DNA of 64,000 nt from Saprospiraceae bacterium. GTDB lineage: Bacteria > Bacteroidota > Bacteroidia > Chitinophagales > Saprospiraceae. Position numbers and translations under genes: made by a program. The notes beneath the pieces were generated by a model. It was not told the origin of the DNA. It was given only the letters and a program-made list of their open reading frames with translations, and did not search any database. The stretch covers positions 124,001-188,000 of the forward strand of contig CATQHI010000011.1 in assembly GCA_958295895.1 (NCBI GenBank). Reading direction: 5' to 3'. Below are positions 25,111-34,609 of the stretch, in pieces. The stretch's first letter is position 1, and each line of letters begins with the position of its first letter.

Positions 25111-28100
25111 CTAGCGCGAGGCCTGCCCCCGTATGAACTCAATCGTACCGATGGCTCCCATCACCGCCTCCGGGCTCTTGGAGTCGGCTGCGAAGCGTAG
25201 GAAAATGGGCTGCTCGCCGGATTTACTTACGGAGACAGGAATGTCCACCTCGTTCTGTCCATAGGTCGATACCCCCTGACTCAGGCTGGCATGACCGATC
25301 ACCTCCCCGTTGCGGGGGTCACCGGATACCACCTCGATGGTACCGCCGGAGGTTACGTTAGGTACCAGCATCACTTCGGCACGAATGGTATTGATGCCCG
25401 CTAGGTCCATGGGCCCGTAGGAGACCCAGCTATCGTTGGTAGCCACCAGCACGTCGGCATCCTCGTCGCTCAGGGGGTTGTCCTTGGCCTCCACGTGATA
25501 GGCCATGACGCGCTGCCCGTCGGCGTACTTATGGGCGAAGAGTTTGGGGGAGCGTAGCACGACTACATCGGTACTAGTCAGGCGGGGCAGGCCGCCCTCG
25601 GCCCCCTTATCGGTGTAGCTAGCCTGCAGGTAGTAGCGGCCGGGTATTCCGTCGCGGTGCTTATCCAAAGCAATACGTCCCTTTGCCGGGCGGCTTTCGG
25701 CGTTCGGTGCCGGACCGGCCAGTGAGAGGATATAGTCGGCCATCTGCTTGGCTTCGGACTCCGGCAGGTCGGGGTGGGCACTCATATTCTGCTCGCCCCA
25801 GACGCCGTGTCCTCCGCTGATGATCTTACCGGCCAGGTAGTCGGTAGCTTTAGGGTCCTGCCGGTAGTGGTCGGCCACGGTCTGGTAGCTGGGACCGATA
25901 CTGGCCTCGGCCTCCATGTGGCAACCGGCGCAGTCGTTGGCGCCGATCAACTCCTTGCCGATAGCGAAGGCGGTACTGGCACCAGCCACCTGGTGACCGC
26001 GGGCAATTTCTACGATGTCTTCTCCCTCCAGATAGTCTACGGTGACCGTTACGGCGCGGGGATCGATGCCCGCGTCCAGACTACCGTCCTCGGGGTCCGA
26101 TACATTGACGGAGTAGTCGAGCTGCTCGTCGGGAAAATAAAAGGAGCGGTTACCGGTTAGGGCCACCTCTACTTCGGGTACACTGTTGCCGACGATAACC
26201 TCATGGTCGGTACTGGCCGTATTGCCCTGCCCGTCGTCGATGGTAGTGGTAAGCGTATGGGTGCCCTTTTCGGTCACCTCGTACTCGAGTTCCTGACCGG
26301 TGGCGATCTCCTCCCCGTCCAGGGCCCAGGTGACGGTGAGGGCATCACCATCGTAATCACGGCTCTTACTGGCATCCGCCTTTAGCATGAAGGGAGCTGC
26401 ACCGATGGCAGCGATTACCTCCACGGCCGGTACCGGCGGGCGGTTCCCCCCATTGTACTTGATGCGCAGCAAGCGGGCATCCGTGTTGCGGCTAAACCAT
26501 TTGCGGCCGTACTCGATCACGTACAGGCTTCCGTCGGGACCGAAGAGCATGTCCATCGGGTGCCGCAGCTCCGTACCGGGTAGGAAAGGCTCGAAATTGG
26601 TTACGTAGCCCGTCTCATCGAGCGTGGCGGCCATGATCTGATCGCGCATCCAGTCGTAGAAAAAGAACTTGCCGTCGTAGTATTCGGGAAACTTCACCTC
26701 GCTATCACCGTAGTCGTCGTGGTAGTAAACCGGACCGGCCATGGCGTTACGCCCCCCCTCCCCTAAGGTCGGAAATTCCCCGCTTTTGGCGTAGGGGTAG
26801 TAGATCATGGCGGGCTGGGCCGGGGGAAGTTCCCTGGCGCCGGTGTTGTACTTACTATCATTAATCGGGGCTGCCGGGTCGAAGGCATCGCCCAACTCCC
26901 CGCTGGTAAAATCGCGGCGGTGGTACGGCTTATTATCACCGATGAACAGCGGCCAGCCGAAGTAGCCGGCCTCGCGGGCCACGTTGACCTCGTCGTGACC
27001 GCGGGGGCCCAGACCGGTGCTATCCTCTCCGGCATCGGGGCCGACGTCGCCCCAGTACACATTACCGTTGTGCTGGTCTACACTGATACGGAAGGGATTA
27101 CGCATACCCATGGCGTAGATCTCCGGCCGGCCGTTTGCCCCTTCCGCGAAGAGGTTCCCCTCCGGGATGGTGTAGCTGCCGTCCTCCTCAACCTTGATCC
27201 GGACGATGCCGCCCCGCAGGTCCATCGTGTTGGAGGCCGAGCGGCGGGCATCATAGTTTGGCAGCGTATCCCCCCGGCTATCGTCGATGGGTGCGTACCC
27301 ATCGGACTCAAAGGGGTTGGTATTGTCCCCAATGGAAAGGTACAGCAAGCCCGTGCCCCCGAACTCGATGCTTCCGCCGGAGTGGCAACAGCGGTTGCGG
27401 TCGGTCGGCACGTCCAGGATCACCTGCTCGCTCGCTTCTTCCAGCTTGTTGTCGGCAAATTTAAAGCGCGATAGGCGGTTCACTGATTCCGCCCCGTTGG
27501 GGCTGTAGTAGAGGTAGAGCCAGTTGTTATTGGCAAAGTTGGGATCGAGAGCAATGCCCAGCATGCCGTCCTCGAACTCCGTCCACACGTCCATGGTATG
27601 TACCTCGGCCACGGCGTCGAAATCCGGATCGTAGACCTTAATGGCCCCCTTGCGCTCGATCCAGATGGGCCGGCCGTCGGGTAGCAGCTCCAGCTCCATG
27701 GGCTCGTTCATGCCCGAGACCATGGTTTCTACTGGGAAGCGGTTCTCCTCGGGCACGTTCTTCACTCCGGCGTAGTCGACCGCCTTGTTGTCACCAAATA
27801 AGTAAGTGAGCGCTCCGGTAATGTGCTTGACGAAGTTAGGCTCGGTGTACGACTCGTTCGTATGCCCGAGACCGGTGTAGAACATCCGCCCGTTGCTCAT
27901 CGGTTTGTACCAGGCAATGGGGTGATTAGCGCCGTTCTCCCCGCCCTCGTAGGTGCTCTCATCTACCCGCATCAGGGTAGTGAAGTCGCTTTTGATACTC
28001 TTATAATTGTACCACTCGTCGTTGCGCACCCAGACGTCGCCCAGAAATTCCGTAGAGGGGTGGTTGTGATTGTCCACCAGAATGGAAGCCTGGGGCTGAC

Positions 28101-28539
28101 CGGCGGGGTGGCTCTGGAAATAGGCCCCGACCAGCTCATTGTACCAGGGCCAGTCGTACTCCGTATCGGCCGCGGCGTGGATACCCATCCAGTTGCCCCC
28201 GGCTTCCATGAAGCGTTCCAGCTCGCGCTGCTGCGACTCATCGAGAATATCGCCGGTAGTGCTCAGAAACACCACCACGTTGTACTTGCTTAGGTTGTCC
28301 TGCGTAAAGACGGAGGCATCTTCCGAAAAGTTGACCGTGAAGTTCTCGGATTCGGCCAGTTTGCGGAACATCTCCTGGCCGGCGGCAATCGATTCGTGCC
28401 GAAAGCCGGCGGTTTTAGAGAAAACGAGGGCACTGCGGGTGTCTCCCCCACCCCCACAACCAAAGGCAAGAAAGAGTATCACCGCCAGGATAAAAAGTAC
28501 GGCGGCGGGTTGGAGGGGCGTAGCGGTATTATTTGTCAT
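25111..28539 (-). CDS. Multidomain lipoprotein: ThuA, PQQ-type sugar dehydrogenase propeller, PKD, cytochrome c, CBM6-like
   Basis: A signal with lipobox-like FGCGG anchors a 1142-residue protein. Order: ThuA-like domain (about 35-265; GNWMGIHAAADTEYDWPWY), glucose/sorbosone dehydrogenase propeller (about 285-690; NRCCHSGGSIEFGGTGLLYL, YAMGMRNPFRISVD), PKD-like domain (about 700-790), a class I cytochrome c (CAGCH near 868, distal Met in QNMSAHP) and a carbohydrate-binding-like sheet domain to the end. It would oxidise a sugar or polyol outside the inner membrane and pass electrons to its own haem. Such fusions occur in Bacteroidota. It stands alone, ending in a stem-loop. Confidence 0.88.
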   Translation of the reverse strand: MTNNTATPLQPAAVLFILAVILFLAFGCGGGGDTRSALVFSKTAGFRHESIAAGQEMFRKLAESENFTVNFSEDASVFTQDNLSKYNVVVFLSTTGDILDESQQRELERFMEAGGNWMGIHAAADTEYDWPWYNELVGAYFQSHPAGQPQASILVDNHNHPSTEFLGDVWVRNDEWYNYKSIKSDFTTLMRVDESTYEGGENGANHPIAWYKPMSNGRMFYTGLGHTNESYTEPNFVKHITGALTYLFGDNKAVDYAGVKNVPEENRFPVETMVSGMNEPMELELLPDGRPIWIERKGAIKVYDPDFDAVAEVHTMDVWTEFEDGMLGIALDPNFANNNWLYLYYSPNGAESVNRLSRFKFADNKLEEASEQVILDVPTDRNRCCHSGGSIEFGGTGLLYLSIGDNTNPFESDGYAPIDDSRGDTLPNYDARRSASNTMDLRGGIVRIKVEEDGSYTIPEGNLFAEGANGRPEIYAMGMRNPFRISVDQHNGNVYWGDVGPDAGEDSTGLGPRGHDEVNVAREAGYFGWPLFIGDNKPYHRRDFTSGELGDAFDPAAPINDSKYNTGARELPPAQPAMIYYPYAKSGEFPTLGEGGRNAMAGPVYYHDDYGDSEVKFPEYYDGKFFFYDWMRDQIMAATLDETGYVTNFEPFLPGTELRHPMDMLFGPDGSLYVIEYGRKWFSRNTDARLLRIKYNGGNRPPVPAVEVIAAIGAAPFMLKADASKSRDYDGDALTVTWALDGEEIATGQELEYEVTEKGTHTLTTTIDDGQGNTASTDHEVIVGNSVPEVEVALTGNRSFYFPDEQLDYSVNVSDPEDGSLDAGIDPRAVTVTVDYLEGEDIVEIARGHQVAGASTAFAIGKELIGANDCAGCHMEAEASIGPSYQTVADHYRQDPKATDYLAGKIISGGHGVWGEQNMSAHPDLPESEAKQMADYILSLAGPAPNAESRPAKGRIALDKHRDGIPGRYYLQASYTDKGAEGGLPRLTSTDVVVLRSPKLFAHKYADGQRVMAYHVEAKDNPLSDEDADVLVATNDSWVSYGPMDLAGINTIRAEVMLVPNVTSGGTIEVVSGDPRNGEVIGHASLSQGVSTYGQNEVDIPVSVSKSGEQPIFLRFAADSKSPEAVMGAIGTIEFIRGQASR

Positions 28540-28702
28540 AGTCGTTCGGTAGCTGCTAATTTATAACAAACGGTGGTATCCTCGCTAGGTTTCACAGCTT
28601 GTTTGTCATTTAGGCTATACGACCAATGTATTATCGGTCAGATGAGCACTCTCTAGTGTAAAATTCCAGATAGCTGATGGACACAGAAGAGGAGTAAAAC
28701 AA
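28540..28702. other. Spacer upstream of the ThuA-PQQ gene
   Basis: This AT-rich gap should carry the ThuA-PQQ promoter. I see no strong match to TANNTTTG and no gene. Confidence 0.3.
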
Positions 28703-28735
28703 AAAGGGGACGTAGACCGACCGGCCTACGTCCCC
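28701..28735 (-). terminator. Rho-independent terminator of the RlpA/SPOR gene
   Basis: GGGGACGTAG and CTACGTCCCC form a 10-base stem around ten bases; on the minus strand five T follow, then GTTTT. It lies 25 bases beyond the gene's stop. Confidence 0.8.
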
Positions 28736-28759
28736 CCGAACCGTTCGTAAGGATCAATC

Positions 28760-29644
28760 CTACATCTTAGCCACGATGCCGGCAATATTATGCTTCCCCT
28801 GGATGGCCTTTGCCGCAGCTTGTGCTTCCGTAAGGTTGACAAAGGTACCGGCATAGACCCGGTTGATAACCTCCCCACTGGGCTTGGTGACCGCACGGAA
28901 GTATACATCGGCAACACCCTGCTGCTTCAGTTCCTCGACCCGACGCTGGGCATAGCTCTCGTTATTGTAGGCGGCAAGTTGCACGGCGTATGCCCCCGGG
29001 GTGGGAGCAGTAGCAGCGGTGTCGTCAGCGGCGGGCTGTGCATCGCCACCCCGAGCCGCCTGTTGGGCACCGGGCACCGTCGGGGAAGGGGGTACAACGG
29101 CCACCGAAGCTGCGGCGGGCCGAGCTATGCTCTCCCGGTCGAAGGTGGCTACTTCAGGTGTCTGGATAGCTGCGTCTACCTCGAGCGGTACGGGATTCCA
29201 GTTGCTGAACCCGGCGCGCTCCAGGCTTACCGCCCCGCGTTGCTGAATACCCAGTTGCTGAGCGGCACGCTCACTCAGGGTCACCAAACAGTCGGCGCAG
29301 GCCTGCCCTTTATCGGTGATGCGCACAGTGACCGTGCGACCGTTTTCCGTATTCGTGACCCGCAGTAGGGTACCCAGCGGCAGACCGGCGTGGCTACCGG
29401 TCAGTTCGTCGGCGTTGTAAGTTTCACCGTAGGCCGTCTCCTGCCCCTGGGCGGAGGGAGCGTATACCCCGGCTACCCCACGCTCGCGCTCGGGGGTCGT
29501 GTAATCGTTGGTGAGTACCTCAGCGGTTTGCACCTCCTTGGGGTGGGCAGCCGGGGCGGGATTACTGGTATTCCACTCAAAGCTCTGGGCGCCCACAAAG
29601 GCGGAGGTAGCGAGCAGCGTAGTCAGGTAAAGTAGGCGTTTCAT
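28760..29644 (-). CDS. RlpA-like double-psi beta-barrel protein with a C-terminal SPOR domain
   Basis: After a signal peptide (MKRLLYLTTLLATSAFVGAQ) comes a double-psi beta-barrel (about residues 60-150; AYGETYNADELTGSHAGLPL, GTLLRV, TVRITDKG) of the RlpA lytic transglycosylase type, then a Pro/Ala linker and a SPOR domain (about 218-292; YAVQLAAYNNESYAQRRVEE). SPOR domains bind peptidoglycan stripped of stem peptides at division sites. The protein likely acts on septal or cell-wall glycan. The usual RlpA lipobox is absent, so it would be soluble in the periplasm. It is monocistronic, with its own terminator. Confidence 0.85.
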   Translation of the reverse strand: MKRLLYLTTLLATSAFVGAQSFEWNTSNPAPAAHPKEVQTAEVLTNDYTTPERERGVAGVYAPSAQGQETAYGETYNADELTGSHAGLPLGTLLRVTNTENGRTVTVRITDKGQACADCLVTLSERAAQQLGIQQRGAVSLERAGFSNWNPVPLEVDAAIQTPEVATFDRESIARPAAASVAVVPPSPTVPGAQQAARGGDAQPAADDTAATAPTPGAYAVQLAAYNNESYAQRRVEELKQQGVADVYFRAVTKPSGEVINRVYAGTFVNLTEAQAAAKAIQGKHNIAGIVAKM

Positions 29645-29833
29645 GTGTGATAAGGTTGAATGTCACCGCGGATGGAACCGGAGTGGAATTGGTGTCGAGC
29701 AAGGGCGGGCGAATAACGCGATGGCGTGCTGATTCATTGGCCGGGACGGCAAACTATCCGCCTTACAGGGACCAAGGTAACGGCTCAGAGGGTAATTTGC
29801 TCGTTAAATGACACAAATTATTTGAAATTTAAC

Positions 29834-30496
29834 TTATTGGGTTACCAGAGTGTCGGTCGCCCACTTCGCTACCTCCCGCCAGGCGTAGGTTTCGTCTTCC
29901 CAGCGTAGCAACTCCACCGCCCCCTGCCCTTTATAGTTGAGGAACCAGGTTTCGATGATCCGTTTGGCCGCGTCGTTACCGAGGCTAAAGTCCAAAAAAT
30001 TATCCGCCTGGTACACCCGCGCCGTGGAGTCGGCCGGTACGGCGATGATCTTGGTGTCGATCTCGCCACGATCCCGCAGCAGCAGCGCAGCGATGGGCTG
30101 CACGGCCACCTGGGTGCCGGTGGGCATGCTCTCACCGATTACCAGAACGTCGAGGGCATCCCCATCCCCACCCCGCGACCGGTCCATCAGCGTAGAGGGC
30201 ACGAAGCCATAGTTACCCGGATAGGGCAGGAAGTTGATGATGCGCTCCGTCCCGTCTACGAGGGTATCGTTGACGTAGCCGGTCCCGGGGTGGTACTCGA
30301 TCTTGTGGTTGGTGCCGGCGGGAATCTCGACGATCACGTTGAGGTAGTTGCCGGTGCGACTGGGTACGGTGTAGGGATCATCTTCCGCCGCCGCCGCCGC
30401 CGCGTCGGTATCCATTGTAGTTTCCGTGGTGAGTCCTCCTTCACACCCCAGCAATAGCAGCGGCATCAGCAGGCAAAGCATGCGCATCATATTCAA
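29834..30496 (-). CDS. ppa: Inorganic pyrophosphatase with a lipoprotein signal
   Basis: The core is a soluble family I pyrophosphatase: YPGNYGFVPSTLMDR, then GDGDALDVLVIGE, the acidic metal-binding signature, and LNYKGQGAVE near the end. It hydrolyses pyrophosphate to two phosphates. Unusually the N-terminus is a lipoprotein signal (MRMLCLLMPLLLLGCEG, lipobox LLGC) followed by an Ala/Asp linker, which puts the enzyme outside the cytoplasm. Several ATGs precede the hydrophobic core; the first is given. It is the last gene of a three-gene minus-strand run with an ATP-grasp-like gene and mtfA (gaps of 32 and 23 bases). Confidence 0.88.
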   Translation of the reverse strand: MNMMRMLCLLMPLLLLGCEGGLTTETTMDTDAAAAAAEDDPYTVPSRTGNYLNVIVEIPAGTNHKIEYHPGTGYVNDTLVDGTERIINFLPYPGNYGFVPSTLMDRSRGGDGDALDVLVIGESMPTGTQVAVQPIAALLLRDRGEIDTKIIAVPADSTARVYQADNFLDFSLGNDAAKRIIETWFLNYKGQGAVELLRWEDETYAWREVAKWATDTLVTQ

Positions 30497-30528
30497 GTAG
30501 ACTCGTTAGGGACCAAAGGTCACTCAGA

Positions 30529-31719
30529 TCATTGTTCAAAATACCCCAGCGTACCCCCCACCCAGGTCTTGCCGGCATTGTAGCGCACGCCGATCATCTC
30601 GCCCTTCGACAGCCGCACTAGATTGTTGACCAGGATCGGCCGGGGTTCATCCTTCGGCCAGAGATACATCATCCGCAGTTCCACCCGCGCGGGCTCGTCG
30701 AGGGTCTCCACGACGGGGGCGTAGGTCACCTTTTTCTGCAGGATGAAATGCTCGGGTTTATCGAGGGCCCGCAGATCGGCCACGGTGGGATGCAAGTTGA
30801 CGCCCATACCGGCAAAGCTGTACAGGGGCTTGAGCACGTACTCGTCCAGGTTCTTGGGGTAGTGATCGAGCTCGGAGACGAAGTAGGTCTCGGGCACGTA
30901 GGGCGAGTCCATGAACGGCAGGCTGTACTTGCTGATCAGGAAGAACCAGTTGGGGTGCCCCGCCCATTCGACCGCGGCCTCCTCCACCATATTGAACCGG
31001 CGCACGAGGTCGGGCCGGGCCTTGAGGTCGTCGAAAATGACGCGGTTATAGATGCGCTGCACCTGCGTCCGCGCCCCCTGATTGTCGTAGTAGAGCTTGC
31101 CGTCCCGGAGTTCCAGGTCACTGATGCAGAGCTCGGCCACGCCCAGCTCGGCGGCGGCTACCACCAGATCGATGCGCGTGGTCTGGTTCTTGGGGTCTAC
31201 CTCCAAAATGACGACCTGCTCGGGGGCATAGTCGCCAAGGATGGTACGCCTGAGCAGGTCTAGGTATTCCTCCTGCGTAGAGCCGTCGAAGCGGGCCGAA
31301 AATCCCTCGGGGATAGGAAAAAACCGGCGCCAGCTCCGGTCCAGCAACACCTGAAAGTGGTAGAGTGAGGGGAAACCCTGGGCCTCCACCAGCTGTGGGA
31401 TCAGACTGCCGTCCTCCGCCCGGCACACCCCGAAATCGAGCTGCATGAAGAGGGGTCGCTCGTCCTGCCCCGGTACGTTCTCGACCTCGGGAATGGCAGC
31501 AGCGGCGCGCTCGGCGTACCCCGGTGCGGTGATGACGGAGAGCACGTCCTCGCAGGCCGCAAAGACCTTATCGCGGAAGTCGCGCGGAAAAAAGACGGGG
31601 GTCTCGGCTACGTTGAACTTAGGCAGGTGGCCGTACTGCCCGCCCATCCAGTCCAGCATGGCCCGGTAGGCTTCGTTGGTGTAAGCTTGGTTGTACTGGC
31701 GGCGAAGGGCGGGAATCAT
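30529..31719 (-). CDS. Conserved hypothetical protein, possible ATP-grasp fold
   Basis: I do not recognise the 396-residue protein with certainty. It is soluble, with no signal peptide, and has well-conserved-looking stretches such as LFMQLDFGVCRAEDGSLIPQ, VEAQGFPSLYHFQ and YVLKPLYSFAGMGVNLHP. The last recalls the nucleotide-binding loop of ATP-grasp ligases, and VVILEVDPKNQTTRIDL recalls glutathionylspermidine-synthase-like folds. That is inference from pattern only. It sits between the pyrophosphatase and mtfA genes in one apparent operon; a ligase making pyrophosphate would suit the neighbour, but the neighbour is predicted to be exported. Confidence 0.55.
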   Translation of the reverse strand: MIPALRRQYNQAYTNEAYRAMLDWMGGQYGHLPKFNVAETPVFFPRDFRDKVFAACEDVLSVITAPGYAERAAAAIPEVENVPGQDERPLFMQLDFGVCRAEDGSLIPQLVEAQGFPSLYHFQVLLDRSWRRFFPIPEGFSARFDGSTQEEYLDLLRRTILGDYAPEQVVILEVDPKNQTTRIDLVVAAAELGVAELCISDLELRDGKLYYDNQGARTQVQRIYNRVIFDDLKARPDLVRRFNMVEEAAVEWAGHPNWFFLISKYSLPFMDSPYVPETYFVSELDHYPKNLDEYVLKPLYSFAGMGVNLHPTVADLRALDKPEHFILQKKVTYAPVVETLDEPARVELRMMYLWPKDEPRPILVNNLVRLSKGEMIGVRYNAGKTWVGGTLGYFEQ

Positions 31720-31742
31720 AGCCTAGCTAACCGGCACCCGCT

Positions 31743-32585
31743 TTAGTTGTTTGCACTGGCCACGGGGTCCTGGTGGTCCACGGTGCCCACCCCGCCGTCG
31801 TGGTCCAGATCCTGGTGAAAGATGCGCTCCATAAGGGCGAACAGCTTCGGGTGCTTATGCGCAAAGGCCGCCGGTCGGTTGAAGAAGTACTCAGCCGCCA
31901 CGGCGAAAAATTCCGCCTTGTTGGTCGTCGCGTAGGTGTCGATGTCGGAGTTGCCGCGCTCGATGGCCTCCATCTCCCCGCGCATCATCTCCACCCAGGG
32001 GATGAGGTACTGGTTTTCCAGGAAGTAGTCCGGGATCCCATCCGTCTCCCCGTCCGCCTTATCGAGCAGGTGGGTAAACTCGTGGATACCGGTATTGTCG
32101 CGCCCGTGGTTGGCAAAGCCGCGCCGCAGCGCCTGCTGACTTAGCAGCAATTTCCCGTTCATGTAGCCCCCGCCGACCATGCCGGCGATGTCCCGGCCCT
32201 CCCCTTCCGTGGCAAACGTCTCCTTACTGAACGTATCCTTATACAGGAGTACCTCCCGCAGTTTCGGGTACTGATTCCAGTCGTCGAAGCCAAAGGTCGG
32301 GATCAGTCCACTGGCCGCTACCAGCACCCGGTCAAGCTCCGTCACCTCGGTATCTATGCCCGTGATTTCCACCCGTTGAAAGAAGTAGCGCATGCGGTCC
32401 TGAAAGCGCCGTTTTTGCTCCCGGTCCAGCGTCTTATAGAAGGTCACCTGCTTGCGCAACAGTCGCCGCCACTGTTTACGGAACTCCGGCAAGGGGCCCA
32501 TGGGCTCGTCACGAAAGATGTAGTACAGCAGTCCGGCGGCGATGGCCAGCACCAGGATAGCTACGAGAGTGGCTTGGGTGGTCAA
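31743..32585 (-). CDS. mtfA: MtfA-family zinc peptidase, membrane-anchored
   Basis: One N-terminal membrane helix (residues 7-24) precedes a domain with the metalloprotease motif HEFTH (NTGIHEFTHLLDKADGE, near residue 168) and the downstream glutamate helix NKAEFFAVAAEYFF. These are the zinc ligands of MtfA, known in E. coli as a peptidase that binds the glucose repressor Mlc. Mlc is not expected in Bacteroidota, so the substrate here is unknown. The first gene of the run mtfA - ATP-grasp-like - pyrophosphatase. A copy of the GC-rich repeat lies 46 bases upstream of its start. Confidence 0.88.
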   Translation of the reverse strand: MTTQATLVAILVLAIAAGLLYYIFRDEPMGPLPEFRKQWRRLLRKQVTFYKTLDREQKRRFQDRMRYFFQRVEITGIDTEVTELDRVLVAASGLIPTFGFDDWNQYPKLREVLLYKDTFSKETFATEGEGRDIAGMVGGGYMNGKLLLSQQALRRGFANHGRDNTGIHEFTHLLDKADGETDGIPDYFLENQYLIPWVEMMRGEMEAIERGNSDIDTYATTNKAEFFAVAAEYFFNRPAAFAHKHPKLFALMERIFHQDLDHDGGVGTVDHQDPVASANN

Positions 32586-32630
32586 GGGTAAAGGAGTTAG
32601 GGTATAAAGGGCTTCAGGAAGGTGATAATG

Positions 32631-32651
32631 GGGGGCGGGGCCGCGGGTGCA
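32631..32651 (-). repeat. Dispersed GC-rich repeat, copy 5
   Basis: GGGGGCGGGGCCGCGGGTGCA on the plus strand, lying between the diverging mtfA and pepT genes, in the same sense as mtfA. Confidence 0.75.
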
Positions 32652-32730
32652 AGCTTTTGTGGTAAATGCGGAGAGAGCGGCAAAATGTTCGGTGGTGGGG
32701 TGTTGGGTTTTTTTGATCTTTGCGACTCGA

Positions 32731-32788
32731 CCGGACGCTCAAAGGTCCGAAGTCGCTACACTCCAACGGACCCTTCGAGGTCCTGCTA
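32731..32788 (+). repeat. CCGGACCC-type REP-like hairpin pair, cluster A
   Basis: Two hairpin units, CCGGACGCTCAAAGGTCC at 32731-32748 and CGGACCCTTCGAGGTCC at 32767-32783, each pair GGAC(C) with GGTCC. Near-identical units occur at 58980-59064. The second unit ends 16 bases before the pepT ATG and would lie in its leader. Confidence 0.7.
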
Positions 32789-32799
32789 TCTCGACCGCT

Positions 32800-34038
32800 A
32801 TGCCGCTACTCGACCGTTTTCTTCGCTACGTGCAGATCGACACCCAGTCCGATCCCGGCTCCCCCACCCAGCCGTCTACGGAAAAACAAAAGGACCTGGG
32901 GCGGCTACTCGCCCGCGAGCTGCGTGAACTTGGCCTGACGGATGCCGAACTGGACAGGCACGGCTATGTCTACGCGACGCTGCCGGCTCCGCCCGGCCAG
33001 GAGGCCGTCCCCACCATTTGTTTTTGCTCGCATATGGATACTAGTCCGGATGCGAGCGGCGCCGGGGTAAAGCCCATCGTACACGACAACTACCAGGGGC
33101 AGGATCTGGTGCTGCCCGACAACCCGAAGGTGGTGCTGCGCGCGGATGATTTTGACGGGCTACGGCAAAACATCGGCCACACCATCGTGACGGCCAGCGG
33201 TACTACCCTACTGGGGGCGGACAACAAATCGGGACTAGCCGCGATCATGACCGCCGTGGAGTACCTGACCGAGCACCCCGAGGTGCCCCACGGGCGGCTA
33301 CGTATCCTGTTCACGCCCGACGAGGAGATCGGCCGGGGCGTCAACGCGGTGGATATGCAAAAGCTAGACGCGGATTTTGGCTACACCATCGACGGCGAGA
33401 CGCGGGGCAGTATCGAGGACGAGACCTTTAGCGCCGATGCGGCGGTGATTAACATCGCCGGCGTGAGCAGCCACCCCGGCTTCGCAAAGGGAAAGCTGGA
33501 GAATGCGGTCAAGATCGCCGCCGACATCCTGGCCGCGCTGCCCAAGGACCGCCTTAGCCCGGAGACCACCACCGACCGGGAGGGCTTCATCCACCCCGTC
33601 GGCGTGACCGCTAAGGCGGAGAGTGCCCGTATCGATCTAATCCTGCGTGATTTCGAGACGGGGAAGCTCGCCGACCACGCGGAGGTGCTGCGGGAAGTGA
33701 TCGACGAGGTGGGCCGCAACTACCCCAATAGCTTCATCTCTCTGGAGGTCACCGAGCAGTACCGCAACATGAAGGAAGTGCTCGATCTGCACCCCCGGGT
33801 GACGGCGCTAGCGGAGCGGGCGATTACGTCCGTGGGGCTGGAACTACGCCGGGCCCACATTCGCGGTGGTACCGACGGCTCCCGTCTCAGTTTCATGGGT
33901 CTGCCCTGTCCGAATATCTTCGCCGGCGAGCATGCCTTTCATTCCCACTACGAGTGGGCCAGCGTGTACGAGATGGAAAAAGCCGCTGAAGTGATCGTAG
34001 CCATCAGCCGCCTGAATACCGAAATGCTCCCTGCATGA
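32800..34038 (+). CDS. pepT: Peptidase T (tripeptide aminopeptidase)
   Basis: The M20-family ligand set is complete and at the expected spacing: SHMDTSPD (near 77), GADNKSG (near 140), PDEEIG (near 174, general base Glu), TIDGE (near 196) and EHAFHSHYEW (near 377). This gives N-terminal residue release from tripeptides in the cytosol. The ATG at 32800 (MPLLDRFLRYVQIDTQSDPG) matches the usual start; 51 upstream codons are open but are repeat sequence. The stop overlaps the next start as ATGA, so the thioesterase is cotranscribed and coupled. Confidence 0.95.
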   Translation: MPLLDRFLRYVQIDTQSDPGSPTQPSTEKQKDLGRLLARELRELGLTDAELDRHGYVYATLPAPPGQEAVPTICFCSHMDTSPDASGAGVKPIVHDNYQGQDLVLPDNPKVVLRADDFDGLRQNIGHTIVTASGTTLLGADNKSGLAAIMTAVEYLTEHPEVPHGRLRILFTPDEEIGRGVNAVDMQKLDADFGYTIDGETRGSIEDETFSADAAVINIAGVSSHPGFAKGKLENAVKIAADILAALPKDRLSPETTTDREGFIHPVGVTAKAESARIDLILRDFETGKLADHAEVLREVIDEVGRNYPNSFISLEVTEQYRNMKEVLDLHPRVTALAERAITSVGLELRRAHIRGGTDGSRLSFMGLPCPNIFAGEHAFHSHYEWASVYEMEKAAEVIVAISRLNTEMLPA

Positions 34039-34466
34039 TCTGGAAAACTTCTCCCACGCTGGAGGGCATGAACGCCATGAGTGCCGGCACCCTGGGGGAC
34101 ACCCTGGGCATGCGCTTTGTGGAGATCGGCGATGATTACCTGGTGGCCGAGATGCCGGTGGACGAGCGCACCGTACAGCCCTTTCGTTTACTACACGGCG
34201 GGGCCTCCGTGGCCCTTGCCGAGACCCTGGGTAGCGTAGCCGGCTTCCTATCGCTCGCTGAGCCGGAGACCCACCTAGTAGTGGGAGTGGACATCAACGC
34301 CAGCCACCTCCGTAGCGTACGGGAGGGGGGTACGGTACGCGGTACGGTGCGGCCGGTACGCGTGGGGAATACCGTACAGGTCTGGCAGATCGATATTACC
34401 GACGAACGGGATAAATTGGTGTGTGTATCGCGAATTACCTGTCAGGTGGTGCGGCGGCGGGAATAA
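34035..34466 (+). CDS. Hotdog-fold acyl-CoA thioesterase (PaaI/MenI type)
   Basis: The 143-residue protein has the hotdog thioesterase pattern: MRFVEIGDDYLVAEMPVDER, then PFRLLHGGASVALAETLGS, the HGG motif with the catalytic acidic residue, then VGVDINASHLRSV. The family hydrolyses aryl- or acyl-CoA; the MenI branch makes 1,4-dihydroxy-2-naphthoate for menaquinone. Which substrate applies here cannot be read from the sequence. The start overlaps the pepT stop by four bases. This pairing with a peptidase has no obvious pathway logic. Confidence 0.85.
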   Translation: MIWKTSPTLEGMNAMSAGTLGDTLGMRFVEIGDDYLVAEMPVDERTVQPFRLLHGGASVALAETLGSVAGFLSLAEPETHLVVGVDINASHLRSVREGGTVRGTVRPVRVGNTVQVWQIDITDERDKLVCVSRITCQVVRRRE

Positions 34467-34609
34467 AAGTGTAAAAAATACTTCTAGAAGCGATCCGGCA
34501 TATAGTTTGCCGACGGGCGGGGTTACCGTAGCATTTTGCCGTACGTGACGGACTTCGCCCCAGCATATTGGGGGTGTAAACCTGTGGACGGGGAACACGT
34601 TGCAATAAT

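Noticed and set aside
31055-31080. Further copies of the GC-rich repeat at about 31058, 40810 and 3346
   Set aside because: They share only TGCACCTGCG and a later C-rich stretch, lie in ordinary coding sequence and can be explained by codon use.
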